DNA of 64,000 bases, taken from positions 186,001 to 250,000 of the forward strand of contig NZ_JACETV010000007.1 in assembly GCF_013912375.1 (NCBI RefSeq), written 5' to 3'. The first letter of the stretch is position 1, and every line of letters begins with the position of its first letter. The notes below the pieces were generated by a model that made no database searches, was not told where the DNA came from, and was given only the letters and a program-made list of their open reading frames with translations. Made by a program: the position numbers and the translations under genes. This DNA comes from Emticicia sp. BO119. GTDB lineage: Bacteria > Bacteroidota > Bacteroidia > Cytophagales > Spirosomataceae. This document shows, in pieces, positions 9,336-18,458 of this stretch.

Positions 9336-10403
9336 TTATGAATTAACACTTTTTCCTGCATTCTCTTTGTAGAGCATTGGAGTGGTATGTCTGAGTTTTT
9401 TGAAAGTTGTATAAAAAGTAGATTTAGCATTAAAGCCTACTTCGTATCCGATAGCCTCAAGCGTAAGATTTGGTTGCTCAATAATCATTCGGCAGGCTTC
9501 ATTAATCCGGTATTCGTTGATATAAGTAGAGAAACTTTTGCCTAAATTATCATTCAATAATTGTGATAGCTGATGTCCCGGTATATTGATTTTCTTCGAC
9601 AAATCATTCAATTTTAGATTGGGGTCTTTGTATAACTCCTGATCTTGTAAGATTTGTTCTAATTTTTGCACTAATGTAGCTGCCTGTTTATCTCCTATTT
9701 TCTTATTCAGATATTTATCCTGTACAGCAAATACATTTATCTCCATTTTCTCTTTTTTCAATAAGAACAAAATGCTGATATACAGAATAAAAGTAAACGA
9801 AAGTGGGCCAGTGATATAAAAACCTTGCTGAATATTGAGAAGTGAAAAAAGATAGCTAAGAAAAATGATGGTATTACCTGTGAATAGCAGCAACTGAAAC
9901 TGTTCTGACAGATTTAACATTTCTTCTTTATTAAAGAGTTTTGTAAATACCTCTTTCATTTTTACTCCTGCGGCTAAAGTATATAGAAACCATTGCAGAT
10001 AAATGAACCTTATCAATTGACCCCATAAGTCTGGGTGCTGCTCATAGGTAAACAATACACCGATCGGAACAATGATGGCGAGATGAAGGGCAAAATTTAA
10101 TTTCCAGTACTTAGGTATTTCAACGATACGCTCACGGATTGACTTTATTAAATAGAAGAGTGTAGGTCCAATGAAGAAACAGGTAGATAAGCCGATTTGC
10201 AGGTAAATCTTAGCTAAACCAGGCTTAAAAATTAAGAAGACTGATTTTCCGACTCTGATACTCAAGCATAATAATAAAACACCTAATAAAAATCCTGTAA
10301 AAGTCCGGACTTTTTTGAAGACTAAAAAATAAGCAGATAAAAGCAGGCCGTTGAAGACACCTAACCCACTAAAGAAAAATAGTATGCCCTGCCTGATGTT
10401 CAT
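9336..10403 (-). CDS. Membrane-anchored AraC-family transcriptional regulator
   Basis: Residues 1 to about 225 form seven hydrophobic helices. After a short linker, residues about 250-350 make an AraC-type double helix-turn-helix: 'LNDLSKKINIPGHQLSQLLND' for the first and 'LTLEAIGYEVGFNAKSTFYTTFKK' for the second, ending in the usual 'TPMLYKE'. This membrane-sensor arrangement is common in Bacteroidota, where it couples an envelope signal to transcription. The gene lies 147 bp upstream of the barrel receptor on the same strand and may control it. A TATTTTTG -7-like element is at 10436-10443. Confidence 0.88.
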   Translation of the reverse strand: MNIRQGILFFFSGLGVFNGLLLSAYFLVFKKVRTFTGFLLGVLLLCLSIRVGKSVFLIFKPGLAKIYLQIGLSTCFFIGPTLFYLIKSIRERIVEIPKYWKLNFALHLAIIVPIGVLFTYEQHPDLWGQLIRFIYLQWFLYTLAAGVKMKEVFTKLFNKEEMLNLSEQFQLLLFTGNTIIFLSYLFSLLNIQQGFYITGPLSFTFILYISILFLLKKEKMEINVFAVQDKYLNKKIGDKQAATLVQKLEQILQDQELYKDPNLKLNDLSKKINIPGHQLSQLLNDNLGKSFSTYINEYRINEACRMIIEQPNLTLEAIGYEVGFNAKSTFYTTFKKLRHTTPMLYKENAGKSVNS

Positions 10404-10517
10404 GATTCAAGAAATTTTAGCATAGGTTCTTGCTACAAAAATATCTAAAATATGCTAAGCAAATCAGGAATTAGGATATACTTTTCAGGAGAAATTGTAA
10501 ACGGATGGCTAATAAAC

Positions 10518-10555
10518 AAAAAAGGTCTTTCAGAATTTTCCAAAAGACCTTTTTT
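10518..10555 (-). terminator. Rho-independent terminator after rpmE2
   Basis: A perfect 13-bp stem (AAAAAAGGTCTTT with AAAGACCTTTTTT) has a 12-base loop. Because the stem ends are A and T runs, it can work on both strands. It follows the rpmE2 stop by 17 bp. Confidence 0.85.
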
Positions 10556-10572
10556 GCACGTAAATCTGATAA

Positions 10573-10818
10573 TTATTTTTTACCATAACGTTTGTTGAAT
10601 TTATCAACACGTCCGGCTGTATCAAGCAATACATTTTTACCAGTATAGAATGGGTGAGAGTTTGAACTAACCTCCACTTTGTAAACAGGGTATTCGTTAC
10701 CATCTTCCCAAACAATACTCTCTTTTGTGTTAACACAAGAGCGCGTTAAAAATTTGTAGTCCGATGATAAATCCCAGAAAACAACTGGTCTATAATTTGG
10801 ATGAATATCTTTTTTCAT
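10573..10818 (-). CDS. rpmE2: Large ribosomal subunit protein bL31, type B (zinc-free)
   Basis: This 81-residue protein starts '[16 protein letters not shown]' and contains '[28 protein letters not shown]', which is the type B form of ribosomal protein L31. It lacks the CxxC zinc-binding pairs of type A and has a single Cys. In many bacteria the type B form replaces the zinc form under zinc limitation; in Bacteroidota it is often the only copy. It is a single-gene unit with its own promoter (10863-10893) and terminator (10518-10555). Confidence 0.96.
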   Translation of the reverse strand: MKKDIHPNYRPVVFWDLSSDYKFLTRSCVNTKESIVWEDGNEYPVYKVEVSSNSHPFYTGKNVLLDTAGRVDKFNKRYGKK

Positions 10819-10862
10819 TGCTGTATTTGTATTGAACTTCTTAAAATCGCTAAAACGGGTTG

Positions 10863-10893
10863 CAAAATTAGAAATATTTAAACAAAAAACAAA
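10863..10893 (-). promoter_or_regulatory. Bacteroidota-type promoter of rpmE2
   Basis: On the minus strand, TTTG, a 19-bp spacer and TAATTTTG match the Bacteroidota housekeeping consensus (TTTG, 19-21 bp, TAnnTTTG) exactly. The predicted transcript start is near 10856, giving a leader of about 38 nt before the ATG. It is the best promoter match in the window. Confidence 0.8.
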
Positions 10894-10936
10894 GCGTATT
10901 CCATAAAATAATGGAAGAAATTCAATATTTTATTCC

Positions 10937-13900
10937 TTAGTTATAACAACCCTTTATTTCAGCCCTGAAAACTGCGTTATTATCTACCTGAAAACCTGCG
11001 CCCAAAATAACAGCATTGCCGGCCTCGTAGCTGATATTAGATGGTGTGAATATCTTATTGGTTGCATTGATGGTTTGTCCGGCTGTTTTAATAAGTGTCG
11101 CTCCTGTATAATTATCGTTCGGACTTACTAAAGTTAAGACACTTGAAGTAATACTGATAGTTGTACCATTAGAATTACTATTGATAGTAGGATTAGTAGA
11201 AACTACCCGAATTTTATACTGATTTCCTGCTACTACATTGGCAGGAATTGTACAGGCTACATTTCCTGCTGTACTTGAAGTACCAATCACTACAGGGTTA
11301 TCAAACGAGCTATACAAATCTGATAATTGTACTTCAAACTGATTACCAATGGCAAAAGTGCCCGTAGTGCCGAAGTTGACATTAAAAGTATTAGAACCAC
11401 CCGCACAAAGCGAATTAATATTAAAAGTGGGTGTTTCGATAGTGGCATTGCTGGCAATAATGTTGAAATTCATAACCGCAGGGCCATAGGTAATGCTTCC
11501 CTGTGCATTATCCTGATTGTAGCCTGTTACCGTCAAGGTATAATTACCCACAGGCAAATGACGCCCTAAGACGTTGTTACTTGTGTTATTGAAAAGAGCA
11601 TAAATAGGTACACTTTCTATGGTTTCATGATTCTGGAATGGAGCAGGGCCCTGTAATAACATTCTGAAACTCTCAATGGTTACCGTTGGGCATATAGGAT
11701 TTAATATAATAGATGTTTCTTCCGGCACTTGTGCAATCACCATATTATTAACTAAAGGAAACTTATAGTCGAAAGGATAACCTGCCAGTACATAGTCAAA
11801 GTCTACTACTTTGCTACAAGGATTATTATCACTCACTGATACGAAGGTAGTAGCTGTGGCAGTACAGGTGTTTTGCGTAACAGTAACTGTATAAGTGCCA
11901 GCCATAGTAATAGTAGCGCCATTAATAGTAGCTGGATTATCGTTACTGTTAAAGGCATTTGGGCCTGTCCAGCTATAACTACTTCCTCCTGAAGCTGTCA
12001 ACTGAATCGTTTGACCTACATTATAAGGTCCTGTATTACTGGCTATAGCATTAATAAGAGTAACTGTAATTGTAGCAGGATTAGCATTGGCTTCAACACA
12101 AGCCCCATTCTTTACTACTGCTCTGAATTGAGTATTTTGTGTCAGTCCCGAATAATTCTGAGTAGTTGTAGTATTATTAATTGTGGTAATGGTAGCAAAA
12201 TTGTCAACAGATGACTCCCATCTGAGAACTGTACCGATATGTCCTGAAAGCGTGAGTGTACCGCTATTGCTACCTGCACAAACGTTAGTATTGCCATTTA
12301 CAGTTCCGGCTTGGGTTACACAGCCGGGGATAATAGTAAGAGAAGCTGGTACACGGATGCTTGTCTGGCAACTTAAGCCACTGCCGGCACAAGCAGCTTC
12401 GGCATAATAAGTATAAGTTCCTGGAGAAGTATTGCCCGGGATATATTCATTACCTGTTCCAAGCTGACTACCCCCTGACTGGCTATCCCACCAGGTAATA
12501 GTGCTTGCTACTCCAGAACCGTTGGTATAAACTGTAATTGAAAAACCTTCTACGCAAAGTGGGTCAGCGGCAGCATCGTCATTGGCTATGAGCTTCCATG
12601 TTCCATTAGGGTTTTTACCATTTAACAGTTCCAGACTCTGGGCTGGATTGAAAGTGCCTGAGGCAGGTATAGTACCAACTGCCGCGCCTCCATCTTCAAA
12701 TATGGTTGTTACAGTACCCACATAACTGCCATAAAAAGAATAAGTATTGGCGTTCAGCAGATTAATAGTTGTATTGTCGGGAGCTATTATTTTAAACGAT
12801 ACTTCATCGTTAAACGGATTGCTGTTCCCCCCTGTTGTTCCGCAGTCGTTAATGGTGCCCCCACTTCTTTTTCTCCACCTGACTGAAATCCTTATTAAAG
12901 TAATATTACCATTCACACCCGCTATTGTTGCAGTTGGATCAGGGCCGTTTTTGGTGCCATTATCGTAGCCAACGGTAGGGCCTGTATAAGTAGCTGTTTG
13001 TTGTGGATGGCAGTTGCTATTAGCTTGTAGTCCGTTTCCGGTAGTGATTACAGTACCTTGACTAATGGTTCTGCTTACGGTAACTGGTGCAGGCACCCCT
13101 AATTTTGAAGTAACCCTGATGGCGGTAGAAGACAGTGTACAATTCAGATTGGTAATGGCCACTGTGTACAAGCCAGATTCTTTTACTATTAATCTTGCCT
13201 GAGTTTGTTGGGGTAAGTCAGTATTATTTCTTTTCCATTGAAAACTATAACCGGAAGCAGTGTTGGCATCAAGAATTACCGAATCTCCTTCACAAAAAGT
13301 GGTGGGTCGGGTAATGGTAACATTCACAGTCGGACAATTCGGGTTCAATGTACTTAAAACAGCTGCATCAGCTCTGATTAATCCATTACCTGTGGCGTAG
13401 TCAAAACCTGTATCAAAGCCGGGTGTCGAAGGGTCGTCCATATCTACGCAAGAATTAATCAGGGCTGTTTTGATTGCGCCTGGTGTCAAGCCCGGATTCC
13501 CTTGTAGCATCAGACCTGCTACTGCCGCTGCATGAGGTGCTGCTGCAGATGTGCCATTGAAATTGGGCTTACCATCGCTCTCATAGTCATACCCTGCAAT
13601 GAAAAAAGAGGTGTTGGCATTATCAGGGGCTACAATTTCAGGTTTTGCCCGCACAACAGGTGTAGGTAATAAATCGCCTGAAATAGATCTGTAAATAGGG
13701 GTACCGCCTCGAGAGGTATAAGATTCAGGCAGAGGTGGATTAACACCATATGCAGGCGTCTGGTCATAACTGGCAGCACCAACCGCTATAGTATTGGTGG
13801 CATTATGATGCCCGATAATGGTAGAGGCTTTAATGCCTGCAATAGTAGTAGGTGTAATAGACCAGCTTAAGCCACGAAATCCCACAAATTTAATGTTCCG

Positions 13901-15148
13901 GGGGTTTGTACCGGCTTTTTTAGTAATTAAGATATAGGCTGTGCCGGAACCATTTACCCCAAATAACTCAGCGGGGTCAGCACCGATATTACTTTCGTTA
14001 CTGGAAGCTACTACCTGATAGTTCCCTCCGCTTTGTATTAAAAGATAAATTTCGAGGTCAGAAGTAGCTCCTGCTGAACCGTTTCCGGTACTGAAATAGG
14101 GGTCGTCCCATTCTAAAGTCATAGTCATACTACCTATTACCTGAATGGGCAGGAGATAAACGGGGCTTCCGGCTGTTCCAAAATTATGTGCAGTTTCAGT
14201 ACTATTAATAAAAGGCTGAAAAGTTGATGACTGATAGGGGGCTTCGTACGAGCTATTGATGGAGTTTCCTGCTGATGAATAATAAGACACACCATAATTG
14301 GCGGCTACTTCATCAACCGCTTGTGCTATGAGGCCGTCCTGAAAAAAAGGTTCGAGCAGATATGTAATGTCATCTACAATAATTTTACAACCTGCTGCGG
14401 CCAGGGCTCTGATACCATTGGCAAAATCGGCTTCGCCATTGTACGCAGAATAATAATATAATTGTGCACCTGGAGCCACATCATGTATTATTTCTATCAT
14501 GGCTCTTCCTTCATCGGCTCCACCGCTCAAAGATTCACTCAATACAGTTACGGGTGTAGTAAAACCATTAGGGTTGTCTGTGCCTGGCAACTCCCCTGCA
14601 CTTACTCCTGCATTTGCACCACCTAATAAGTTATAACTATCAGATAAAACCCCTATTTTGACACCTGTTCCGTTGAGACCGGTCATTTGTCGGGCTATAC
14701 CTGAACGTTGGGCAGAGTCACCCTGCGACATCACAGGGCCTGAATTATTCAAAGGTTTTATAACAGGCTGTATCCAGGAGATATTTCTTGAAGCATTAAC
14801 CAGACTATTAATTTTATCTGTTTCTATCCAACAGGTAATCCTTTTTTTTGAGAATCCTATCATTTCGATAGTTGAGGCACTGAGTTCTTTCTGCAGATTA
14901 GCTACTTCTCCTTTAGCTATTACATCAACCAATATCTTTTTATTAACTTCCTTAAATTGGAATAACTCATAGTTGCGGACATTGCCTGCGTCAATCACCT
15001 GATTATTGTTTGCCAAAGTGGCTACTTGTGCTAACCCCAGCTTTAGTTTTGGTTGGGCCATAGGGGGTGTATAGCTGATTTGTTGTGCCTGTATTGAAAA
15101 TGTAATGAGGCTTAAAATAAGTGAGTGAAATAGTAGAGATTTTTTCAT
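10937..15148 (-). CDS. Secreted S8-like serine peptidase with P-domain, Ig-like domains and shared C-terminal domain
   Basis: ATG at 15148 gives 1403 residues and a signal peptide (about 1-21); an upstream TTG would add four residues. A peptidase domain spans about 150-600. Asp170 lies in 'GVLSDSYN', Asn295 in 'SSAGNS' and Ser534 in 'NGTSAAAPHAA'. The position of the usual His box instead reads 'ADEGRAMIEIIHDVAPGA', with Glu213. Ig-like segments follow, then a P/proprotein-convertase domain (about 735-875; 'NPNGTWKLIANDDAAADPL'), and more Ig-like modules. The last about 64 residues ('YEAGNAVILGAGFQVDNNAV', ending GCYN) match the end of the giant protein at 52696-59487. It is predicted to be exported and surface-exposed or released. 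A promoter candidate lies at 15174-15204. Peptidase family membership is firm; activity is unproven. Confidence 0.9.
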   Translation of the reverse strand: MKKSLLFHSLILSLITFSIQAQQISYTPPMAQPKLKLGLAQVATLANNNQVIDAGNVRNYELFQFKEVNKKILVDVIAKGEVANLQKELSASTIEMIGFSKKRITCWIETDKINSLVNASRNISWIQPVIKPLNNSGPVMSQGDSAQRSGIARQMTGLNGTGVKIGVLSDSYNLLGGANAGVSAGELPGTDNPNGFTTPVTVLSESLSGGADEGRAMIEIIHDVAPGAQLYYYSAYNGEADFANGIRALAAAGCKIIVDDITYLLEPFFQDGLIAQAVDEVAANYGVSYYSSAGNSINSSYEAPYQSSTFQPFINSTETAHNFGTAGSPVYLLPIQVIGSMTMTLEWDDPYFSTGNGSAGATSDLEIYLLIQSGGNYQVVASSNESNIGADPAELFGVNGSGTAYILITKKAGTNPRNIKFVGFRGLSWSITPTTIAGIKASTIIGHHNATNTIAVGAASYDQTPAYGVNPPLPESYTSRGGTPIYRSISGDLLPTPVVRAKPEIVAPDNANTSFFIAGYDYESDGKPNFNGTSAAAPHAAAVAGLMLQGNPGLTPGAIKTALINSCVDMDDPSTPGFDTGFDYATGNGLIRADAAVLSTLNPNCPTVNVTITRPTTFCEGDSVILDANTASGYSFQWKRNNTDLPQQTQARLIVKESGLYTVAITNLNCTLSSTAIRVTSKLGVPAPVTVSRTISQGTVITTGNGLQANSNCHPQQTATYTGPTVGYDNGTKNGPDPTATIAGVNGNITLIRISVRWRKRSGGTINDCGTTGGNSNPFNDEVSFKIIAPDNTTINLLNANTYSFYGSYVGTVTTIFEDGGAAVGTIPASGTFNPAQSLELLNGKNPNGTWKLIANDDAAADPLCVEGFSITVYTNGSGVASTITWWDSQSGGSQLGTGNEYIPGNTSPGTYTYYAEAACAGSGLSCQTSIRVPASLTIIPGCVTQAGTVNGNTNVCAGSNSGTLTLSGHIGTVLRWESSVDNFATITTINNTTTTQNYSGLTQNTQFRAVVKNGACVEANANPATITVTLINAIASNTGPYNVGQTIQLTASGGSSYSWTGPNAFNSNDNPATINGATITMAGTYTVTVTQNTCTATATTFVSVSDNNPCSKVVDFDYVLAGYPFDYKFPLVNNMVIAQVPEETSIILNPICPTVTIESFRMLLQGPAPFQNHETIESVPIYALFNNTSNNVLGRHLPVGNYTLTVTGYNQDNAQGSITYGPAVMNFNIIASNATIETPTFNINSLCAGGSNTFNVNFGTTGTFAIGNQFEVQLSDLYSSFDNPVVIGTSSTAGNVACTIPANVVAGNQYKIRVVSTNPTINSNSNGTTISITSSVLTLVSPNDNYTGATLIKTAGQTINATNKIFTPSNISYEAGNAVILGAGFQVDNNAVFRAEIKGCYN

Positions 15149-15173
15149 AGGAACCGACAAACTGATAGGAAGA

Positions 15174-15204
15174 CAAAATTGGAGATTTAATAATTAGAAA
15201 ACAA
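15174..15204 (-). promoter_or_regulatory. Candidate promoter of the S8-like peptidase
   Basis: On the minus strand, TTG, a 20-bp spacer and CAATTTTG (one mismatch to TAnnTTTG) are followed about 25 bp later by the ATG. It also shows that the TTG at 15160 would leave almost no leader, which favours the ATG at 15148. Confidence 0.45.
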
Positions 15205-15966
15205 TACGGGTTTTCCTGTATTTATCAGACGGTAAAAGAATATTTATCCTGAACCTTATTAACCTCTTTGAGCCGGAATATCTGCGCCATCATTCAAAAA
15301 GGTTTCCACCATATTGGTAACCTTTTTAGGTTCTGTCTTGGTGGCTGGTAGCCTGAAACTATTACCGCTTTGCTTCGCTGCTGTTGTGGTTCAAAGGGGG
15401 ATCCACCCTATTGGCTATCTTTTTCGATTCGGTTTTCATAGTTTATATTATTACATACTGTGAAACTACCTGTTGGTAAATATTGCTAACTTCTCTTTAA
15501 CACGCTTTCGCTGCTTACCCCTGCCTTCATATAACAAGTACTTGTGTTGATTATCTTTTTTCTTTATCTATGTCAGTAGTTGTTATATGGATTGCAGGGT
15601 CTCTAAATTTCGGGGTTTATGAGGGAATTGAGAAGGATTTCCGGGGTTTTTTGATGGAATCAGACTGTTGACAGAGTGATTTAGTGATTAGGCTGACGAA
15701 GCCTAAACAATATATTTTTAAAGGAAAGAAATAATCCTGAACAACTTTAACCTGTTGTGCATTATCAGCTGGTATAAATTTGGGCAAAGCCAATATGGTG
15801 ATTGCTGAGATTAAATTAATTCTGACGTGGGTATCAGTTAAAAATTCCGTTAAATTATAACTGGCTATAATTCTACACTAAAATGGACAACTTAGAATGT
15901 ACCTCCAAGTCCGATATAAGTTGCTAAGGTTGTTTTTATAGATTTTATCTGTGTCGAATTCATTTC
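15205..15966. other. Gene-free stretch with decayed fragments and short palindromes
   Basis: No credible gene is present in these 760 bases. I see two related short minus-strand fragments (15259-15339 and 15362-15439), a perfect 12-bp palindrome ACAAGTACTTGT (15534-15545), a small hairpin TTAGGCT-GACGA-AGCCTAA (15688-15706), and a 21-codon minus-strand frame (15896-15961) ending in GLGGTF that resembles an outer-membrane strand. It looks like a scar of gene loss. Confidence 0.5.
15259..15439 (-). pseudogene. Two imperfect copies of a short unknown coding fragment
   Basis: On the minus strand, 15362-15439 reads MKTESKKIANRVDPPL and stops after 25 codons. 15259-15339 reads KTEPKKVTNMVETFLNDG and stops at PAQRG. 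The shared core KTExKKxxNxV starts about 97 bp apart, so the copies are in different frames. The second copy has no start codon. I do not recognise the parent protein. A duplicated and decayed small gene is the simplest explanation. Confidence 0.3.
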
Positions 15967-16698
15967 TCACACTTTGGCATATTGTCTTCCCACATATCTG
16001 ATTTTCACTGTTTTAGCTTTTGCTAAAGCTCCGATTATTGCTACATTTGAACTACTTGCTGAATCATCAAACCATTCCCATATATAGCCCCCTCCATTAT
16101 CAGTTTCCATTTTGTTTGGGTAATAATCGTAATTTACTCCATCAATCAAAAACTGTGCATATTGGATAAATAACCAATCCTCTGCGGCGTACTGTCCCAC
16201 AAATCTTAAATTGCCAACTATATTTTCTTTCTTTTCAAAATATAAATAAACGGCATTTGAATTTCTGTAAGTAGGGGCTGTTTTAGGTATGCACCATGAT
16301 GTTCCTTTAAACTCATCCTTTTTTATGGAAAAGTATTTTTTTAGATTTCCAGTAGCTTCTTTTTGAAGTTTTTCGCCCTCGATAGTAAGTGCAGAATCTA
16401 TTATATTATTCTTGGTAGTACCGGTCTTTGCAGATAAAGACGAATCTACTGCCTTTTCTTTTGGCGAGAGTAGTTTTCCTAAAATTGCAATAATAACAAT
16501 TAAACCTATCAGATATCCCCATACATTCCTATTTTTACCTGATTTTTGCGAAATAACCTTGCCATCACGCCCAACAAATACCGGGCTGGCATCTCCAACG
16601 ATATCTCGTTTTAGTTTTTCAAATTCAGCCTGTGAGATTACCCCATCTTTACGAAGATTATTTATTCTCTCGAGTTTAAGTAGTTGTTCTTCTGTCAT
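15967..16698 (-). CDS. SHOCT-domain membrane-anchored protein
   Basis: The N-terminal 35 residues ('EEQLLKLERINNLRKDGVIS', then 'QAEFEKLKRDIV') form a SHOCT domain, a short helical oligomerisation module. A linker with 'FVGRDGKVISQKSGK' follows, then one membrane helix (about 58-75, 'WGYLIGLIVIIAILGKL'). The remaining 165 residues form a predicted extracytoplasmic domain with 'GTSWCIPKTAPTYRNSNAVY' and 'KTVKIRYVGRQY'. I do not recognise the outer domain. The gene is monocistronic, with gene-free DNA downstream. The start ATG at 16698 places SHOCT at the extreme N-terminus as expected. Confidence 0.75.
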   Translation of the reverse strand: MTEEQLLKLERINNLRKDGVISQAEFEKLKRDIVGDASPVFVGRDGKVISQKSGKNRNVWGYLIGLIVIIAILGKLLSPKEKAVDSSLSAKTGTTKNNIIDSALTIEGEKLQKEATGNLKKYFSIKKDEFKGTSWCIPKTAPTYRNSNAVYLYFEKKENIVGNLRFVGQYAAEDWLFIQYAQFLIDGVNYDYYPNKMETDNGGGYIWEWFDDSASSSNVAIIGALAKAKTVKIRYVGRQYAKV

Positions 16699-16832
16699 AC
16701 CAGGTAGATATTAAGGTTTTAGATTAGCAGAAATTAAACAGCAAAGCAAATATTAAAAAAAGGGCAGATTAAAACAATAAGAATTTTAATGCTATTTTTG
16801 ATTTCATATTGGCACTAACCTATCTTAATCCT

Positions 16833-17135
16833 ATGAAACTCATCGCTTTAATTGTGAATATTCTATGCATACTTGCCCTGATACCAACGGCTGTAATGGC
16901 AATGATGTCGCCAATGATGTTTGATGCGCCGGGTTCTGACAAAAACAGAATGCTGTGGATACTGGCAGCGGCAGTATTTTTCTTGCCTGTGGTTATTCTT
17001 ATTACACAGATTTTTGCATGGATTAAGTTTTCTTCGGGTAATTATTCCTTATCATTGAAGATAGCTCTTATCCCACTCATTGATGTAGCTTTTATAGTTT
17101 TTTTGTTTATTGTTGATCCGTTTGCAAATAAGTAA
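16833..17135 (+). CDS. Small membrane protein of unknown function
   Basis: From the ATG at 16833 the product has 100 residues with three hydrophobic helices (about 2-25, 40-62 and 75-97). A TTG at 16809 would add eight residues without a reason to prefer it. The middle loop 'SPMMFDAPGSDKNRM' is the only polar region of note. I do not recognise the family. It converges on recO with a 36-bp gap. Confidence 0.6.
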   Translation: MKLIALIVNILCILALIPTAVMAMMSPMMFDAPGSDKNRMLWILAAAVFFLPVVILITQIFAWIKFSSGNYSLSLKIALIPLIDVAFIVFLFIVDPFANK

Positions 17136-17171
17136 ACAAAAGATAGAATGCTTACTTTTACCAGTGTGGTA

Positions 17172-17861
17172 CTAACTCAATACCTCGCGTAATACCTGCA
17201 ACGATTTAACATCGCCAAAATCTTCGACATGTAGTTGATAGAAAAGAATAATTACCTCGAGTAAATGGTTTCTTGCTCCCCTGCTCATGTTAATAGGGGT
17301 CTGATAATCTGCCAAAATCAGCCTATTCATTATTGCTTTATAGTCTGAATCAAAAGGGATATTGATATTGGCTTCACGAAATTGTGTAAGAATCTCGTTG
17401 GAGTCGTTCGGAGAAAAGCCTAAGAAGAAAGTGTATTTTAACAGGAAAATAAGGTGGAAATTTTCGAAATGCTGGTCGGTTTCGTCTAAAAATATAAAAG
17501 AGTGATAAAGAAACTCGAATAAGACGTGGTTTTCGTTACTCTCTTTCAGGGTTTTGTTCAGCACCTCATCTAAAAACATGGCAATACTCGACTTATAGAC
17601 ATCATATGGCAAAGTTTTAAACGGATAAGCTGATTTTATTTCAGAGATACGATGAATCTCTTTTTTGTCGTCGTGATACAAAACCAGATCTACAAGCGAA
17701 AGTGGCTGAAAAAGTGCAATTCTGTTTTTACCTTTGCTACTTCTTACACCGTTTTCTATATAGGATTGTACACCAAACTTTTCGGTATAAATTTTGGCAA
17801 TAATAGACGTTTCTCGATAACGAATATAATTAATGACTATTCCCCTGGTTTTGTGAAGCAT
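17172..17861 (-). CDS. recO: DNA repair protein RecO
   Basis: RecO anneals complementary strands and, with RecR, loads RecA in the RecFOR pathway. The start ATG at 17861 gives the family N-terminus MLHKTRGIVINYIRYRETS, with OB-fold features 'SIIAKIYTEKFGVQSYIENGVR' split over residues 18-40, and a 229-residue product of normal length. The longer open frame up to 17903 adds 14 residues that do not fit. The start lies inside the end of the oxidase subunit III gene (32-bp overlap), which suggests coupled translation. There is no CxxC zinc motif, as in other Bacteroidota RecO. Confidence 0.9.
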   Translation of the reverse strand: MLHKTRGIVINYIRYRETSIIAKIYTEKFGVQSYIENGVRSSKGKNRIALFQPLSLVDLVLYHDDKKEIHRISEIKSAYPFKTLPYDVYKSSIAMFLDEVLNKTLKESNENHVLFEFLYHSFIFLDETDQHFENFHLIFLLKYTFFLGFSPNDSNEILTQFREANINIPFDSDYKAIMNRLILADYQTPINMSRGARNHLLEVIILFYQLHVEDFGDVKSLQVLREVLS

Positions 17862-18438
17862 GGTATAGTAGGAAAAGGAATAAAAGTAACCATAGCGCAT
17901 CAATAAAATGCCAATAGATGCTAATCAGCCTGAGTTTTAGCTGATTAGGTGGATTTACACTATATACATAAGATTCTACATATTCCATACGCTTGAACGC
18001 ATCTCTGTTGGCTACGCCTAAAGCAACAATACCTACTAAAGCATGAATCAGGTGCAGGCCCGATAAAATATAAATAAACATGCCTCCTGTATTGTTACTC
18101 ATTGTGATACCCCCAAGAATCATTTGTCGCCAACCTAAAGCCTGTAATACCATAAATAGAATACCACAGATTAATGTAAGACTTATATTGAGACGATAGC
18201 TGCGGAATCGTTCTTCTCTGAAAGCCTTATTTGCCCACTGCAAGGTTGAACTACTTGTAATAATTATACAGGTACTTGCCCAGAACACGCCCGGTATTTT
18301 TATGGTAATCTGCTGGTTATTAATTTCTTTGGCAACGAAGACAAGAATGATGAAAAAAAACAATAAACTACTCCCCATAATGCCCAGGTAAAGCATAAAT
18401 GAAAGTGGTTCACGGCGTTTTGTTAATTGTTTCAGCAT
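17830..18438 (-). CDS. Cytochrome c oxidase subunit III-like protein
   Basis: The 202-residue protein has five hydrophobic helices and the COX3 signatures 'ASTCIIITSSSTLQWANKAF', 'GGMFIYILSGLHLIHALVG' and 'RLISIYWHFIDALWLLLFLF'. The His-rich last helix and the HLxH motif are typical of heme-copper oxidase subunit III, which stabilises the catalytic subunit in the inner membrane. It stands apart from subunits I and II: its neighbours are ispE (20 bp upstream) and recO (32-bp overlap). Orphan copies of subunit III like this occur in Cytophagales, but I cannot tell which oxidase it serves. Confidence 0.88.
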   Translation of the reverse strand: MLKQLTKRREPLSFMLYLGIMGSSLLFFFIILVFVAKEINNQQITIKIPGVFWASTCIIITSSSTLQWANKAFREERFRSYRLNISLTLICGILFMVLQALGWRQMILGGITMSNNTGGMFIYILSGLHLIHALVGIVALGVANRDAFKRMEYVESYVYSVNPPNQLKLRLISIYWHFIDALWLLLFLFLLYHASQNQGNSH

Positions 18439-18458
18439 TCTCTTTAGTTAGTATAACG

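Noticed and set aside
10937-11131. Peptidase C-terminus considered as a standard type IX secretion tail
   Set aside because: The usual glycine/lysine-rich sorting tail pattern is not seen; the end is the other, Cys-bearing domain shared with the giant protein.
15896-15961. 21-codon minus-strand frame ending GLGGTF
   Set aside because: It resembles an outer-membrane strand but is too short to call; kept only as a note in the gene-free stretch.
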